DNA of 64,000 nucleotides from Paenibacillus sp. J5C2022 (GTDB taxonomy: Bacteria > Bacillota > Bacilli > Paenibacillales > Paenibacillaceae): the NCBI RefSeq assembly GCF_025567625.1, contig NZ_JAOQJC010000017.1:1-64000 (forward strand). The letters run 5' to 3'. The translations under genes and the position numbers were made by a program. Under the pieces are notes generated by a model. It did no database searches, was not told where the DNA came from, and worked only from the letters and a program-made list of their open reading frames with translations. The first letter of the stretch is position 1. Every line of letters begins with the position of its first letter. Below are positions 8,436 to 16,408 of the stretch, piece by piece.

Positions 8436-8618
8436 TTATTGATGGTCCACAATAATAATCGTGCCGTTCTTTAAATCGTGAGCGCTTGCGTCCATAATTT
8501 TCTCAAGGAGAAAAGCCACCTCCTGAAGCCCCTTCTCACTCTGCATGATGAATACGGGGGCTCCCCCTCCAGCTACGAAATCCCTGTTCATTGTAACAAC
8601 GGCAACAATGTCAGCCAT
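8436..8618 (-). CDS. Small partner of YIEGIA protein (capping complex subunit)
   Basis: A 60-residue protein, MADIVAVVTMNRDFVAGGGAPVF at the N-terminus and NGTIIIVDHQ at the end. It resembles the small 'capping complex subunit for YIEGIA' family. Start ATG 8618 lies behind AAAGGAG; a GTG 6 bases upstream is possible. It overlaps the 3' end of the YIEGIA gene by 8 bases, so the two are coupled. Exact function is not established to my knowledge; a sporulation role is inferred from the partner. Confidence 0.75.
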   Translation of the reverse strand: MADIVAVVTMNRDFVAGGGAPVFIMQSEKGLQEVAFLLEKIMDASAHDLKNGTIIIVDHQ

Positions 8619-9528
8619 GCTCACCCGCTCCTTTCTGATTGACCGGTGATTCTGTCGGCATTCTTACTGCAGACTCCAGAATCGGCACGCGAAGGATAAC
8701 TTCCGTCCCCTTCCAGGAGCTATGGTCTTGAGGGATGAAAAATACGGCCAGGCGGCCATCGTTCATATCCAGCTTCGCCATCGGGATAAGAGCCGGTTCC
8801 CCATCGTCGCGATATACTCCCATGATCGTTGCGAGATCGTAGAGTATCGCCTGGCGCTGCCCCAGATTGCTGAGGGTCGCTCTCGCGTTCGGATTGACAG
8901 GCGTCAGTACGTACCCCGCTCCGCGTTCGGTTATAATATCCTGATTCGTCTTCAATCCGACATTCATAATGTAGATATCATCGACGAACAAGTCCGGACC
9001 GTCGACCTTCACGATTCCTTGATGGACCTTGGCAATATGCGAGATGTTATGCCCGGACTTCAGCTTCATGACAATGAGCAGAGTAATGAGACCGGCGGCG
9101 AGCCCATACCATACCTGGAACATGATCGCGAACAAGCTGGTGACGAGCGCCGACATGATCACCAGATAATTGCGGCCTTCGAATACCATCGCAATTCCTT
9201 CAATATAAGTTGCCCCTCGGCTTACAAGCTCCAGACTGTCGATCTTCGTCAACGTTTCCCGCTCCATCTTCCTGACATCACGGAATTGCTGGGCAGCCAG
9301 CGTCAGGAACGTAATCGCCGTGTAATCCTTCTTGAACAAGGCAGGCACAGCGACCGCTCCAAGCGCGGCTGCAATGACGCCGAGAGAAATATGAATGATT
9401 CGTCCATGCGGATATGTCGGATATTGCCGATAATCCGTCTTGAGCAGCAGGATGCGAGCAATGACGCCAATAACAATCCCGCTCAGCACGCCCAGCAAGT
9501 ATTTGTTCTCCTCCAAAAACAGCATCAT
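8611..9528 (-). CDS. YIEGIA-domain membrane protein (YphB/SeaA-like)
   Basis: A 305-residue membrane protein containing the literal name-giving motif YIEGIA (ATYIEGIAMVFEGRNY, about residues 107-122). The N-terminal two-thirds has several hydrophobic helices; the C-terminal third is soluble with a long strand-rich region. It occupies the place of yphB in B. subtilis, a spore-envelope-associated gene. GGGGGG precedes the ATG by about 11 bases. Gap of 2 bases to the yphA-like gene upstream and 8-base overlap with the small partner downstream, so all three form an operon. Confidence 0.85.
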   Translation of the reverse strand: MMLFLEENKYLLGVLSGIVIGVIARILLLKTDYRQYPTYPHGRIIHISLGVIAAALGAVAVPALFKKDYTAITFLTLAAQQFRDVRKMERETLTKIDSLELVSRGATYIEGIAMVFEGRNYLVIMSALVTSLFAIMFQVWYGLAAGLITLLIVMKLKSGHNISHIAKVHQGIVKVDGPDLFVDDIYIMNVGLKTNQDIITERGAGYVLTPVNPNARATLSNLGQRQAILYDLATIMGVYRDDGEPALIPMAKLDMNDGRLAVFFIPQDHSSWKGTEVILRVPILESAVRMPTESPVNQKGAGEHG

Positions 9529-9530
9529 CG

Positions 9531-10181
9531 CTATGACGACCCCCTATTCTTATAGAACAATGCCCCGTTAAGCCAAGAGAGAATTCGCTGCCATGCCTTG
9601 ATGCCGGCTGTGCATACTATTCCTGCCGCGATCGCTGTGCATAACTCATCCCACCATTGCGCGGAGCCGATCAGCGCGCCGCTATACTGCTGCAGAGCGA
9701 GCAACAAGGAAGCAAGTGCGCATCCCCAGCTGAGCTGAGCGAATTGCTGCCTGTAAGAGGAGGCGAACACACTGCTCAGAAATCCGCATAGCAGCGGTGC
9801 ATCCGCCTCGGGTGAAACCCAATGAAACATAGGATCATGCGCATAAAGCGAACGCAAGCTAGCCCATACGAGTGCCAGCATCAATACACATAACGCTTCG
9901 TAGCCAATCGCCGTCTCTCGCCTCCCCTTATACAAGCCGACCGAGCTTGCGACCAGCAGCATGACTACCGCTGCATGAATGATAGGTCCCTCATTAGCCG
10001 GGAACGGGTCAATCCATAGAGGAAGCTTGATTACAATTATGAATACTAGCAGCATCAGCCAAAATATATGCCTCCCGATACCCGGAAAGAAGTGGCTGCG
10101 CCAGCCCGTAGCGAGAAGAATGATGCCAATCATAAGAAAAAGAGTGCTTGCGTAACCTGCCACCATGGCAATCGGAACCAC
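9531..10181 (-). CDS. YphA-like multi-pass membrane protein
   Basis: About 216 residues with six or more hydrophobic helices and no catalytic motif. Its position between the S1-like gene and the YIEGIA gene matches yphA of B. subtilis. The start is uncertain: GTG 10181 has AGGGGAA 6 bases upstream, and ATG 10166 has AGGTGG 11 bases upstream. The longest reading (TTG 10211) begins inside the terminator of the upstream gene and is unlikely. Function unknown. Confidence 0.6.
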   Translation of the reverse strand: MVPIAMVAGYASTLFLMIGIILLATGWRSHFFPGIGRHIFWLMLLVFIIVIKLPLWIDPFPANEGPIIHAAVVMLLVASSVGLYKGRRETAIGYEALCVLMLALVWASLRSLYAHDPMFHWVSPEADAPLLCGFLSSVFASSYRQQFAQLSWGCALASLLLALQQYSGALIGSAQWWDELCTAIAAGIVCTAGIKAWQRILSWLNGALFYKNRGSS

Positions 10182-10209
10182 CTTTCGTTCCCCTATTATG
10201 CGCCAATAC

Positions 10210-10242
10210 AAAAAGGCTATTCCCTAAAGCGGGAATAGCCTT
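10210..10242 (-). terminator. Terminator of the S1-domain gene
   Basis: Perfect 12-bp stem AAGGCTATTCCC (10213-10224) / GGGAATAGCCTT (10231-10242), 6-base loop, followed on the minus strand by TTTTTG. It lies 16 bases after the stop of the S1-like gene. Confidence 0.93.
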
Positions 10243-10257
10243 GATTAGTATAAACGA

Positions 10258-11502
10258 TTACTTCAACTTGCTAAGCTTGTCGCCAAAGCGCTCGCCGAGC
10301 GAGTAGCTCATGCTGGAGCTGTTCAAGCTGACATTAGGGTTGTTGATGTCCTCCACCTTAGGAGCACGTGGAGCACGCGGACCTCGCTCTGGTCTAGCGC
10401 TTGGAGCCAGATCTTCCGGAGCTTCTTCCGTTTCCTTGATGCTTAGGCTAACGCGCTTCTCAGCTGCGTTGAAATCAAGGACTTTAGCGGATACTTCTTG
10501 CCCTTCCTTCAACACTTCATAAGGAGTCGCAATGTGTTGATGTGCGATTTGAGAGATGTGAACAAGTCCCTCCACGCCCGGTGCAATCTCAACAAATGCG
10601 CCAAAGGAAACGATGCGGCGTACAGTACCTGTTACGATATCGCCTGTTTTGAATTGGTCAGCAGCCGTTTCCCAAGGTCCTGGCTGTGCCGCTTTCACGC
10701 TGAGGCTGATTTTGCCCGCTGCAGGGTCTACCTTCAATACCTTCACCTTAACGGACTGGCCTTCGGCTACGACATCCTTAGGATGCGCCACATGCTGCCA
10801 GGACAGCTCGGATACGTGAACAAGTCCGTCAACTCCGCCGATATCGACGAATGCTCCGAATGGCGTCAAGCGTTGTACAGTTCCTTCCAGCTCTTGACCT
10901 ACTTCCAGCGAAGACATCACTTCTTGCTTCTTCTGCTCGAATTCCGCTTCCAGCACTTCCTTCGCGGACAAGATCACTTTATTGTTCTCGCGGTCAATTT
11001 CTTTCACTTTGACGCGAAGGGTACGGCCCTTGTAATCGCTGAAGTCTTCAACGAAATGGCGCTCAACCATGGAAGCAGGAATGAATCCGCGAACGCCAAC
11101 GTCAACGACAAGACCGCCCTTGACAACGTCGGCTACGATTACTTCGAACACTTCACCGCTTTCGAAGCGTTGCTCCAGTTCATCCCAAGCTTTCTCGCCG
11201 TCGACAAGCTTCTTGGAAAGAATGAGGCTCTCTTTATTGTCGTCGATGCTGACAACCTTCACTTCAACCTCTTGGCCGATTTCCACTGCGTCCGTTGCAT
11301 TCTCCAGTTGGACAGCGGACAGATCGCGAAGCTGAATGATACCGTCATATTTATATCCAAGGCTTACGTAAGCTTGGTTGTCTTCAATTTTGACGATTGT
11401 ACCCTTCACTGTGTCGCCCTTCTTCAGCGTCACCATGTTGTCCATTGCGTCTTGCGTAACTTCCTCTGCAACGGATTCTTGCACATTGATTTCTTCTGAC
11501 AT
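10258..11502 (-). CDS. 30S ribosomal protein S1 homologue (YpfD-type)
   Basis: A 414-residue RNA-binding protein with four S1 (OB-fold) repeats: segments beginning KKGDTVKGTIVKIED, ESGEVFEVIVADVVKGG, EVGQELEGTVQRLTPFGAFVDIG and KTGDIVTGTVRRIVSFGAFVEIA. The C-terminal tail is charged and low complexity (ARPERGPRAPRAP). Start is ATG 11502 behind GAGGAGGTT; the in-frame upstream extension is discarded. Low-GC Firmicutes have this short S1 in the cmk neighbourhood (ypfD). It probably binds mRNA or the ribosome, but is not a canonical six-domain S1. Confidence 0.93.
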   Translation of the reverse strand: MSEEINVQESVAEEVTQDAMDNMVTLKKGDTVKGTIVKIEDNQAYVSLGYKYDGIIQLRDLSAVQLENATDAVEIGQEVEVKVVSIDDNKESLILSKKLVDGEKAWDELEQRFESGEVFEVIVADVVKGGLVVDVGVRGFIPASMVERHFVEDFSDYKGRTLRVKVKEIDRENNKVILSAKEVLEAEFEQKKQEVMSSLEVGQELEGTVQRLTPFGAFVDIGGVDGLVHVSELSWQHVAHPKDVVAEGQSVKVKVLKVDPAAGKISLSVKAAQPGPWETAADQFKTGDIVTGTVRRIVSFGAFVEIAPGVEGLVHISQIAHQHIATPYEVLKEGQEVSAKVLDFNAAEKRVSLSIKETEEAPEDLAPSARPERGPRAPRAPKVEDINNPNVSLNSSSMSYSLGERFGDKLSKLK

Positions 11503-11585
11503 TTGAAATAACCTCCTCAGTTCATACCCCAACTTTATTTAAATCCGCATAACATGATTTAGTATACGGCATTTAAAACGATTCG

Positions 11586-12158
11586 TTAACTGTTTGATGA
11601 AAGCTTTTTTATTGCGGCCATAATGACCTCTGTCGCTTGCTCGAGCTTATCGGTGGATGAAGCGTCAATGATAGCAGATAATGTAATCGGCTCGCCATAG
11701 CAAACGTACATCTTGCGGAAGGGCTTATATCCGCCCTTGATAGCTACGGGCACGACCTTCGCGTCGCTCCGCAATGCGATCATAGCGGCTCCCTTCTTGG
11801 CGGCGCCTGAAGCGCCCCTTGTTCCCTCCGGGAATATGCCCATCACCTTGCCGGAATCCAGCAGGGTAATAGCCGACTTGATGGCATCCTTGCTGACTCC
11901 TCCCCGCTTTACAGGGAATGCGCCGAAGGCTGTAATCAGCGGCCCGAATACGGGAACCTTGAACAATTCTTCCTTCGCCATGAAATGGACCTTGCGCTTC
12001 ACATAGATGCCCACCGTTGGCGGATCGAAATTGCTGATGTGATTGGAAGCCAGAATAACGGCTCCCTCGTCGGGAATGTTCTCAAGCCCTTGCGCCTCCA
12101 GACGAAAAATGAGCTTATAAATGATGGCAAGCAGCCCGCGAAAAAAGACGTATAGCAT
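11586..12158 (-). CDS. plsC: 1-acyl-sn-glycerol-3-phosphate acyltransferase
   Basis: A 190-residue peripheral membrane enzyme converting lysophosphatidate to phosphatidate. Motif I is NHISNFDP (NHx4D, about residues 40-47), motif III is FPEGTRG (about 109-115), and an N-terminal hydrophobic segment anchors it. Start ATG 12158 with GGAGGCGAAGTAAACT upstream, overlapping the 3' end of cmk. The short distance to cmk (3 bases) implies co-transcription. Confidence 0.92.
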   Translation of the reverse strand: MLYVFFRGLLAIIYKLIFRLEAQGLENIPDEGAVILASNHISNFDPPTVGIYVKRKVHFMAKEELFKVPVFGPLITAFGAFPVKRGGVSKDAIKSAITLLDSGKVMGIFPEGTRGASGAAKKGAAMIALRSDAKVVPVAIKGGYKPFRKMYVCYGEPITLSAIIDASSTDKLEQATEVIMAAIKKLSSNS

Positions 12159-12161
12159 AGT

Positions 12162-12857
12162 TTACTTCGCCTCCGCCAATTTGGTTCGGCATATGCGGAT
12201 AATGTCGTCAACCACTTCGTCGATTGTCATCCCGCTGCTGTCCAGCACATAAGCGTCATCCGCTTGAATAAGCGGCGCAATCTCCCGCTTCGCATCCAGG
12301 GAATCCCGCTTCGCGATCTCCGCTTCCAGCTCTTCCAGGCTTATATCAGCATGGTCAAGCTCCTTGAAGCGCCGCTGTGCTCTCTCCTTCGCGGAAGCGG
12401 TCAAGAACACCTTCACTTCTGCATCCGGCAGCACATGCGTGCCGATATCCCTGCCGTCCATGACGACTCCCTTGCGGGCGGCCATCTCTCTCTGCAGTCC
12501 GGCCAGCACTTGTCTAACGGATGGTGACGCAGCGTAATAGGACACCTCACGGGTAACTTCCAAGGAACGGATATCTGTCGTGACATCCTCGGAGTTGACA
12601 AGGACGGATTGTCCCTCTGCGCCCCGTATTAACGCAATATCCAGCTTCTCCAGAAGCAAGGTCAGGGCTTCTTCCTGATCGGCGGCAATAGCCAAGCGCT
12701 GCGCGCTTAACGTAACGGCTCTATACATCGCGCCTGTGTCGATATATATATAACCCAGTTGCCCGGCGACAAGTCTTGCAACCGTGCTCTTGCCCGCGCC
12801 TGCCGGCCCGTCAATTGCGATATTGATGCGGTTGCAGTCACCAGTCTGTTGCGTCAC
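12162..12857 (-). CDS. cmk: Cytidylate kinase
   Basis: A 231-residue cytosolic kinase phosphorylating CMP/dCMP. The P-loop is GPAGAGKST (about residues 17-25), followed by the family segment YIDTGAMYRAVT, then DGRDIGTHVLPDA and ASAKERAQRR in the LID. Start is GTG 12857 behind AAAGGGGG. The cmk-plsC pair upstream of the S1-like gene is the conserved Firmicutes order. Confidence 0.96.
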   Translation of the reverse strand: MTQQTGDCNRINIAIDGPAGAGKSTVARLVAGQLGYIYIDTGAMYRAVTLSAQRLAIAADQEEALTLLLEKLDIALIRGAEGQSVLVNSEDVTTDIRSLEVTREVSYYAASPSVRQVLAGLQREMAARKGVVMDGRDIGTHVLPDAEVKVFLTASAKERAQRRFKELDHADISLEELEAEIAKRDSLDAKREIAPLIQADDAYVLDSSGMTIDEVVDDIIRICRTKLAEAK

Positions 12858-12915
12858 TTACAGCCAACCCCCTTTAAGTTCAAGACGGCCTTCCCCATCA
12901 ATCCGCTTAGTCAAA

Positions 12916-12936
12916 CAAAAAGCAGGCATTGCCTGC
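12916..12936 (-). terminator. Terminator of the ypfB-like gene
   Basis: GCAGGC-ATT-GCCTGC (12922-12936), a perfect hairpin, followed on the minus strand by TTTTTG. It separates the short membrane gene from cmk. Confidence 0.8.
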
Positions 12937-13004
12937 GACGTGAAAATTATACCACAGATTGGATTGGGATGCAAAAGACGATCTCCCCCGTCAGCGTTCC
13001 TTTC

Positions 13005-13208
13005 TTACCTTGGCAACCGGATGCCTTCCCATTTCTCAACATTCGTTATCCAGTAACGGACAACGTCTATTTGCGTCACAGCCTGTGCGACAAGAAGCAG
13101 AATAAAGAAAATGAGAATGCCGTTCCCTATTAATCTGCAAATTCTGTCGATCAGCAGCACGGCGGAATCGCGTCTCCGATCCTCGCCCCTGCGGAATCTT
13201 GTCCACAT
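13005..13208 (-). CDS. Short single-pass membrane protein in the ypfB position
   Basis: A 67-residue protein with a very basic N-terminus (RFRRGEDRRR), one membrane helix (about 28-45, GILIFFILLLVAQAV), and a C-terminal external tail VRYWITNVEKWEG. Start GTG 13208 behind GGGAGG. It occupies the place of ypfB (DUF5359) between cmk and ypfA, with the family's usual size and topology. Function unknown. Confidence 0.6.
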   Translation of the reverse strand: MWTRFRRGEDRRRDSAVLLIDRICRLIGNGILIFFILLLVAQAVTQIDVVRYWITNVEKWEGIRLPR

Positions 13209-13269
13209 GAAAAATGCCTCCCAAACCCGACTGTTGGTCGTTAGGATGCTTGTTTTTCTTGCAGACTAT

Positions 13270-13926
13270 TCATCTATTCCGATACTCCAGCTGCTTTTCG
13301 AAGCAGAATCGAATAATTTTCTGACGTTCCGTATCGCTAATGGCGATAAACTTGATCATTACCTGCTTGCGTCCGGATTGAAGCAAATTAATGCGAACGA
13401 CCTCGGCTTTGAACGGGACATGCTCCACCGAACCATTCTTGAACGGTACGAGCAGCCAGCATTCGATCTGCTGTTCTTGCTGGAACGACCACTTGTTATC
13501 GCATAGGAATGAGATGCCTCCGCCTCCTATATCGTCTGTATGGCACAAGAAGCGAATGTGATCGGAGAATTTCACGGCAAGCTCGAGTTCGGCAGGGACG
13601 CGCAAGAAGCTTCGCCTTTGTACTTTGGTCATACGTTCCGGGTCCGGCTTCATCAGCTTGACCAGCTTCAAACCTTCTTCTTCCTTGAACCCGATCACGT
13701 GGGAATCGAAAAAGTGCTTCACGCCATCTCCGGTCATGAAATAAACGGATAGCTCATCCCCCAGAAAAAGCCGTTTCATGCGCCCGCTGGATTCGCTGAT
13801 AGGATATTCAATATGTAGTGCCTGATCTTCTTCGTCGGCAATACGGGACTTGTATACGACCGCAGCTTCCGCTTCATCGGATGAAGCGATCTGGAAATAC
13901 AGCATCTGATTGACTTTAGGCAACAA
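13270..13926 (-). CDS. PilZ-domain c-di-GMP receptor, flagellar-brake type (YpfA)
   Basis: A 218-residue protein with an N-terminal YcgR-like barrel (residues 1-95) and a C-terminal PilZ domain. The c-di-GMP motifs are QRRSFLRVP (RxxxR, about 105-110) and DIGGGGISF (about 136-144). By family knowledge the B. subtilis homologue slows flagellar rotation when c-di-GMP is high. Start is TTG 13926 or TTG 13923 behind GGGGAG. The SD lies in one arm of a large inverted repeat (13927-13978) and an extended -10 element (TGCTATAAT) lies in its loop. Confidence 0.88.
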   Translation of the reverse strand: MLPKVNQMLYFQIASSDEAEAAVVYKSRIADEEDQALHIEYPISESSGRMKRLFLGDELSVYFMTGDGVKHFFDSHVIGFKEEEGLKLVKLMKPDPERMTKVQRRSFLRVPAELELAVKFSDHIRFLCHTDDIGGGGISFLCDNKWSFQQEQQIECWLLVPFKNGSVEHVPFKAEVVRINLLQSGRKQVMIKFIAISDTERQKIIRFCFEKQLEYRNR

Positions 13927-13978
13927 CTAGCTCCCCTCCCATACTACAGCATTATAGCATGTCATTGGGAAGGGAGCT
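13927..13978. promoter_or_regulatory. Inverted repeat embedding the ypfA SD and a -10 element
   Basis: TAGCTCCCCTCCCA (about 13929-13942) and TGGGAAGGGAGCTA (about 13965-13978) are complementary at 13 of 14 positions. Read on the minus strand the 3' arm carries the SD GGGAGGGGAG of ypfA. The loop contains TGCTATAATG, an extended -10 promoter element. Read-through RNA from ypeB could fold and hide the SD, or the structure could act as a terminator. Confidence 0.6.
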
Positions 13979-14010
13979 ATCATTGATTTATTGGGGCTGA
14001 TTCCCGGCTT

Positions 14011-15366
14011 TTACGAAGCTGCCTGCACATCCTCGGCGGATATAATCTCCACGGATTCCTCTAATCCCGTTTCCGCATTAATATATACACGATACAAGGA
14101 GCCGTTGATGCCGCCTACAAATTCATAACAGAGAACCTCATCTCCGCTATCGCCTTTGATGAGCGCCAGACGCTCATCTTTCACTTTCAGCTCCGGATTA
14201 ATTGACTTACGAGCTTCCGCCTTGGTCAGTACAGGTCCCGGCATATCCCTCTTCCGATGCTGGAACACATAATCGCTGGCTTGCAGTCCGACCGCTTCTC
14301 CGTTGTCCAGAGCAATCTTAACCGTTACTTTGTCGGGATAGACCAGCACGTCGTTCTGGGATTCGACGTAGGTGAATACGCCGTTTTGATGGTACTCGTC
14401 GTAGGTGACGGCTTGCATATTTTTGAATCCGTGCTTTTGCAGGAATTGATCTGCGGCTGCCTTCGCTTTTGGGAAATCAATGGACTTCTTATCGACAGCT
14501 CGCGTTCTCATATACGAGATTAACGCTCCGCCCCTTTGGGCAAAGTCCATCTGCACATTGCCGTTGCCATTGTCATCGCCTTTCACGACTGCAGAGAAAG
14601 AAGCATACTCTGTCCCTTTGCCATTCTCGCTGACCTCCACCATGGAGGGGTCCACCTGAACAAACGATGATGCACGCTTCCTGATTTCCTCGTTGTTCAT
14701 CATATCGCCGCTCAGCATTTTCATGGAACGCTTCTCGTACATGCTCATGACGGACGGGCCCCAGTCCAGCTCAGGATATTCGCCCACCTTTTCATCGACG
14801 CCTCTCAGCCCTTGTACAACCATATTGTTTCCGTTTGCTTCCTCGGCGGCGATCGCAAGCTCCACGTCCATCCACCGCAAATTGTCCGAGAGGACGTCCT
14901 GCTGCATATGATGCAAATCTTTTGCGATTTCGTCCGATTTCTCGTACAGCGTTTTTAACGTTTTGAACTCCGCCTCCGACAGCGGCTTCTTCGTCAAGTC
15001 CCTCACAGCGGTCTTATAGGCGAAGTTGGAAATATGCGACAGGAAGTTTTCCGTCTCTGTAAAGGGCAAATAGCTTAGCGGCAGCTGGCTTATTTCATTT
15101 TGCGCTTCGCTTGTCAGCCGCCAGACGTTGACAAGCCCTTTCTGATGAAACCCTTTCGATGTGGAATTGACCGCCAGTGTATTGCCTAGCTGCTCATGAA
15201 GCTTCTCCACATGAGACGTCAAGTTATGAAATGCCCGCTGATACTGATTTTCCGCTTTTATTAACAGTTGACTTTTATCCTGCTGCATCTGATAGCCCCA
15301 ATAGACAGATCCAATCAGCATTACAGTGACAATGGGGAACAGAACCGCGCTTATTTTTCTGTACAT
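14011..15366 (-). CDS. ypeB: Germination protein YpeB
   Basis: A 451-residue protein with an N-terminal signal anchor (residues 6-25, SAVLFPIVTVMLIGSVYWGY), a long helical domain, and C-terminal PepSY-like repeats (around 275-450). By family knowledge it stabilises the cortex-lytic enzyme SleB in the spore inner membrane or cortex. The ATG at 15366 is preferred over TTG 15372 because AAAGGAG is 9 bases upstream. Usually it follows sleB; here a 53-aa Cys-rich gene stands upstream and no sleB is present. The SD is inside the 3' arm of a hairpin. Confidence 0.93.
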   Translation of the reverse strand: MYRKISAVLFPIVTVMLIGSVYWGYQMQQDKSQLLIKAENQYQRAFHNLTSHVEKLHEQLGNTLAVNSTSKGFHQKGLVNVWRLTSEAQNEISQLPLSYLPFTETENFLSHISNFAYKTAVRDLTKKPLSEAEFKTLKTLYEKSDEIAKDLHHMQQDVLSDNLRWMDVELAIAAEEANGNNMVVQGLRGVDEKVGEYPELDWGPSVMSMYEKRSMKMLSGDMMNNEEIRKRASSFVQVDPSMVEVSENGKGTEYASFSAVVKGDDNGNGNVQMDFAQRGGALISYMRTRAVDKKSIDFPKAKAAADQFLQKHGFKNMQAVTYDEYHQNGVFTYVESQNDVLVYPDKVTVKIALDNGEAVGLQASDYVFQHRKRDMPGPVLTKAEARKSINPELKVKDERLALIKGDSGDEVLCYEFVGGINGSLYRVYINAETGLEESVEIISAEDVQAAS

Positions 15367-15370
15367 ACGC

Positions 15371-15424
15371 AAAAACTCCTTTCTATTGCCAAACCTGGTG
15401 TTAGTTTGGTTTGCAGAAAGGAGC
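15371..15424 (-). terminator. Hairpin overlapping the ypeB SD; terminator or attenuator
   Basis: CTCCTTTCT (15376-15384) pairs with AGAAAGGAG (15415-15423), perfect 9 bp, with a possible inner CCAAAC/GTTTGG stem. On the minus strand it is followed by TTTTT. It would terminate the 53-aa gene, and the 3' arm is also the ypeB SD. Confidence 0.65.
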
Positions 15425-15468
15425 TTTATGCATGCGAGCTTCCACTATTCGGCCGTTAAGCATTACAA

Positions 15469-15630
15469 TTACAGCGCATTGTATTCTTCAATATGCAGGT
15501 CTTCGCTGTTGCTGCAAATGCATTGCTTGAAGCCCGTATCGAATGAGCCTCTTTCCTTGCGGCCGCGAAGAACGAATTTCTCGCCGCATACATTGCAGCG
15601 TATTATTACCTTCACTCTATCCGTCTCCAT
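15469..15630 (-). CDS. 53-aa Cys-rich small protein, function unknown
   Basis: Translated by me: it starts METDRVKVIIRCNVCGEKFV and ends LHIEEYNAL. CNVC (residues 12-15) and CIC (37-39) could bind a metal, as in a short zinc ribbon, though the spacing is not a standard one. TTGGAGGTATGG precedes the ATG, a good SD. It lies between prsW and ypeB, where B. subtilis has sleB. I do not recognise a family. Confidence 0.65.
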   Translation of the reverse strand: METDRVKVIIRCNVCGEKFVLRGRKERGSFDTGFKQCICSNSEDLHIEEYNAL

Positions 15631-15698
15631 CCATACCTCCAACTTTTTTATAGATTGGCGCCAAGCCCTGTCAGTTATTAGCAGTATGGACGAAGACG

Positions 15699-16391
15699 TT
15701 ACAATTTAATCTCCTCTTCCCTGTGAATGAGCCGAAAGGGCGATCTGGAATTGGCGCGATTCATGCCGTACAATCCCCATATCCAGAGAATGATCATGAA
15801 TGGAGCAATGAACCATAGCCAGCCCTCCTTGAATATGAGCAAGATCCAATCGTACAATCCGTGCAGCGCGAAAGGCAGCAGGAGCGATATTGCCAGAAAC
15901 CACTTGCTGCTTCGGCCGCTTGCGAACTTGGCCTTCCCTACGTAATAGCCCATTAAGACGCCGAATAGCGCATGACCCGACACAGGCAGCAAAGCTCGCA
16001 TAAGCAAGGAGCTGAACGATACCGGAGTAATTATCGCATACAGCACGTTCTCCATCGTAGCGAAACCAATCGAGATGGAGGCAGCATACAATATGCCGTC
16101 GTAATGCTCGTCAAATTCCGTATGGTTATAAATAAAATGATAGAGTACAAACCACTTCAAAAATTCCTCGACGCCGGCCGAGTGAACGAAGGCGGACAGA
16201 AATGGCGTCTCGCCCAGCCACAGCTGCAGCCCGCGTTGAATAACCATAACGGGAATAACGATAAGCACGCCGAGCAGAAACATTCTTAATACCATATGAA
16301 TCGGCTCGGCGTTATATCTATCGCGCAAATATAAATAAATAAGAAGCGAAATGCCAGGAGCAATAGCCGCGGCAATAACTGAAACCAACAA
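15699..16391 (-). CDS. prsW: Membrane protease PrsW
   Basis: A 230-residue multi-pass membrane glutamic-type protease. By family knowledge it performs site-1 cleavage of an anti-sigma factor (RsiW) and affects spore germination. The conserved segments are VEEFLKWFVLYH (EExxK), FDEHYDGILYAASISIGFATMEN and PVSGHALFGVLMGYYVGKA. The true start is TTG 16391 or 16388 behind AGGGAAG; this gives the family's size, so the upstream in-frame extension is not coding. Gap to gudB is 17 bases. Confidence 0.92.
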   Translation of the reverse strand: MLVSVIAAAIAPGISLLIYLYLRDRYNAEPIHMVLRMFLLGVLIVIPVMVIQRGLQLWLGETPFLSAFVHSAGVEEFLKWFVLYHFIYNHTEFDEHYDGILYAASISIGFATMENVLYAIITPVSFSSLLMRALLPVSGHALFGVLMGYYVGKAKFASGRSSKWFLAISLLLPFALHGLYDWILLIFKEGWLWFIAPFMIILWIWGLYGMNRANSRSPFRLIHREEEIKL

Positions 16392-16408
16392 ATGACTTCC
16401 CTGCCTTC

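Noticed and set aside
8722..9555. 277-codon plus-strand frame
   Set aside because: Antisense to the YIEGIA gene, which has a clear family motif.
10498..11499. 333-codon plus-strand frame
   Set aside because: Antisense to the S1-domain gene; composition mirrors the opposite strand, no SD.
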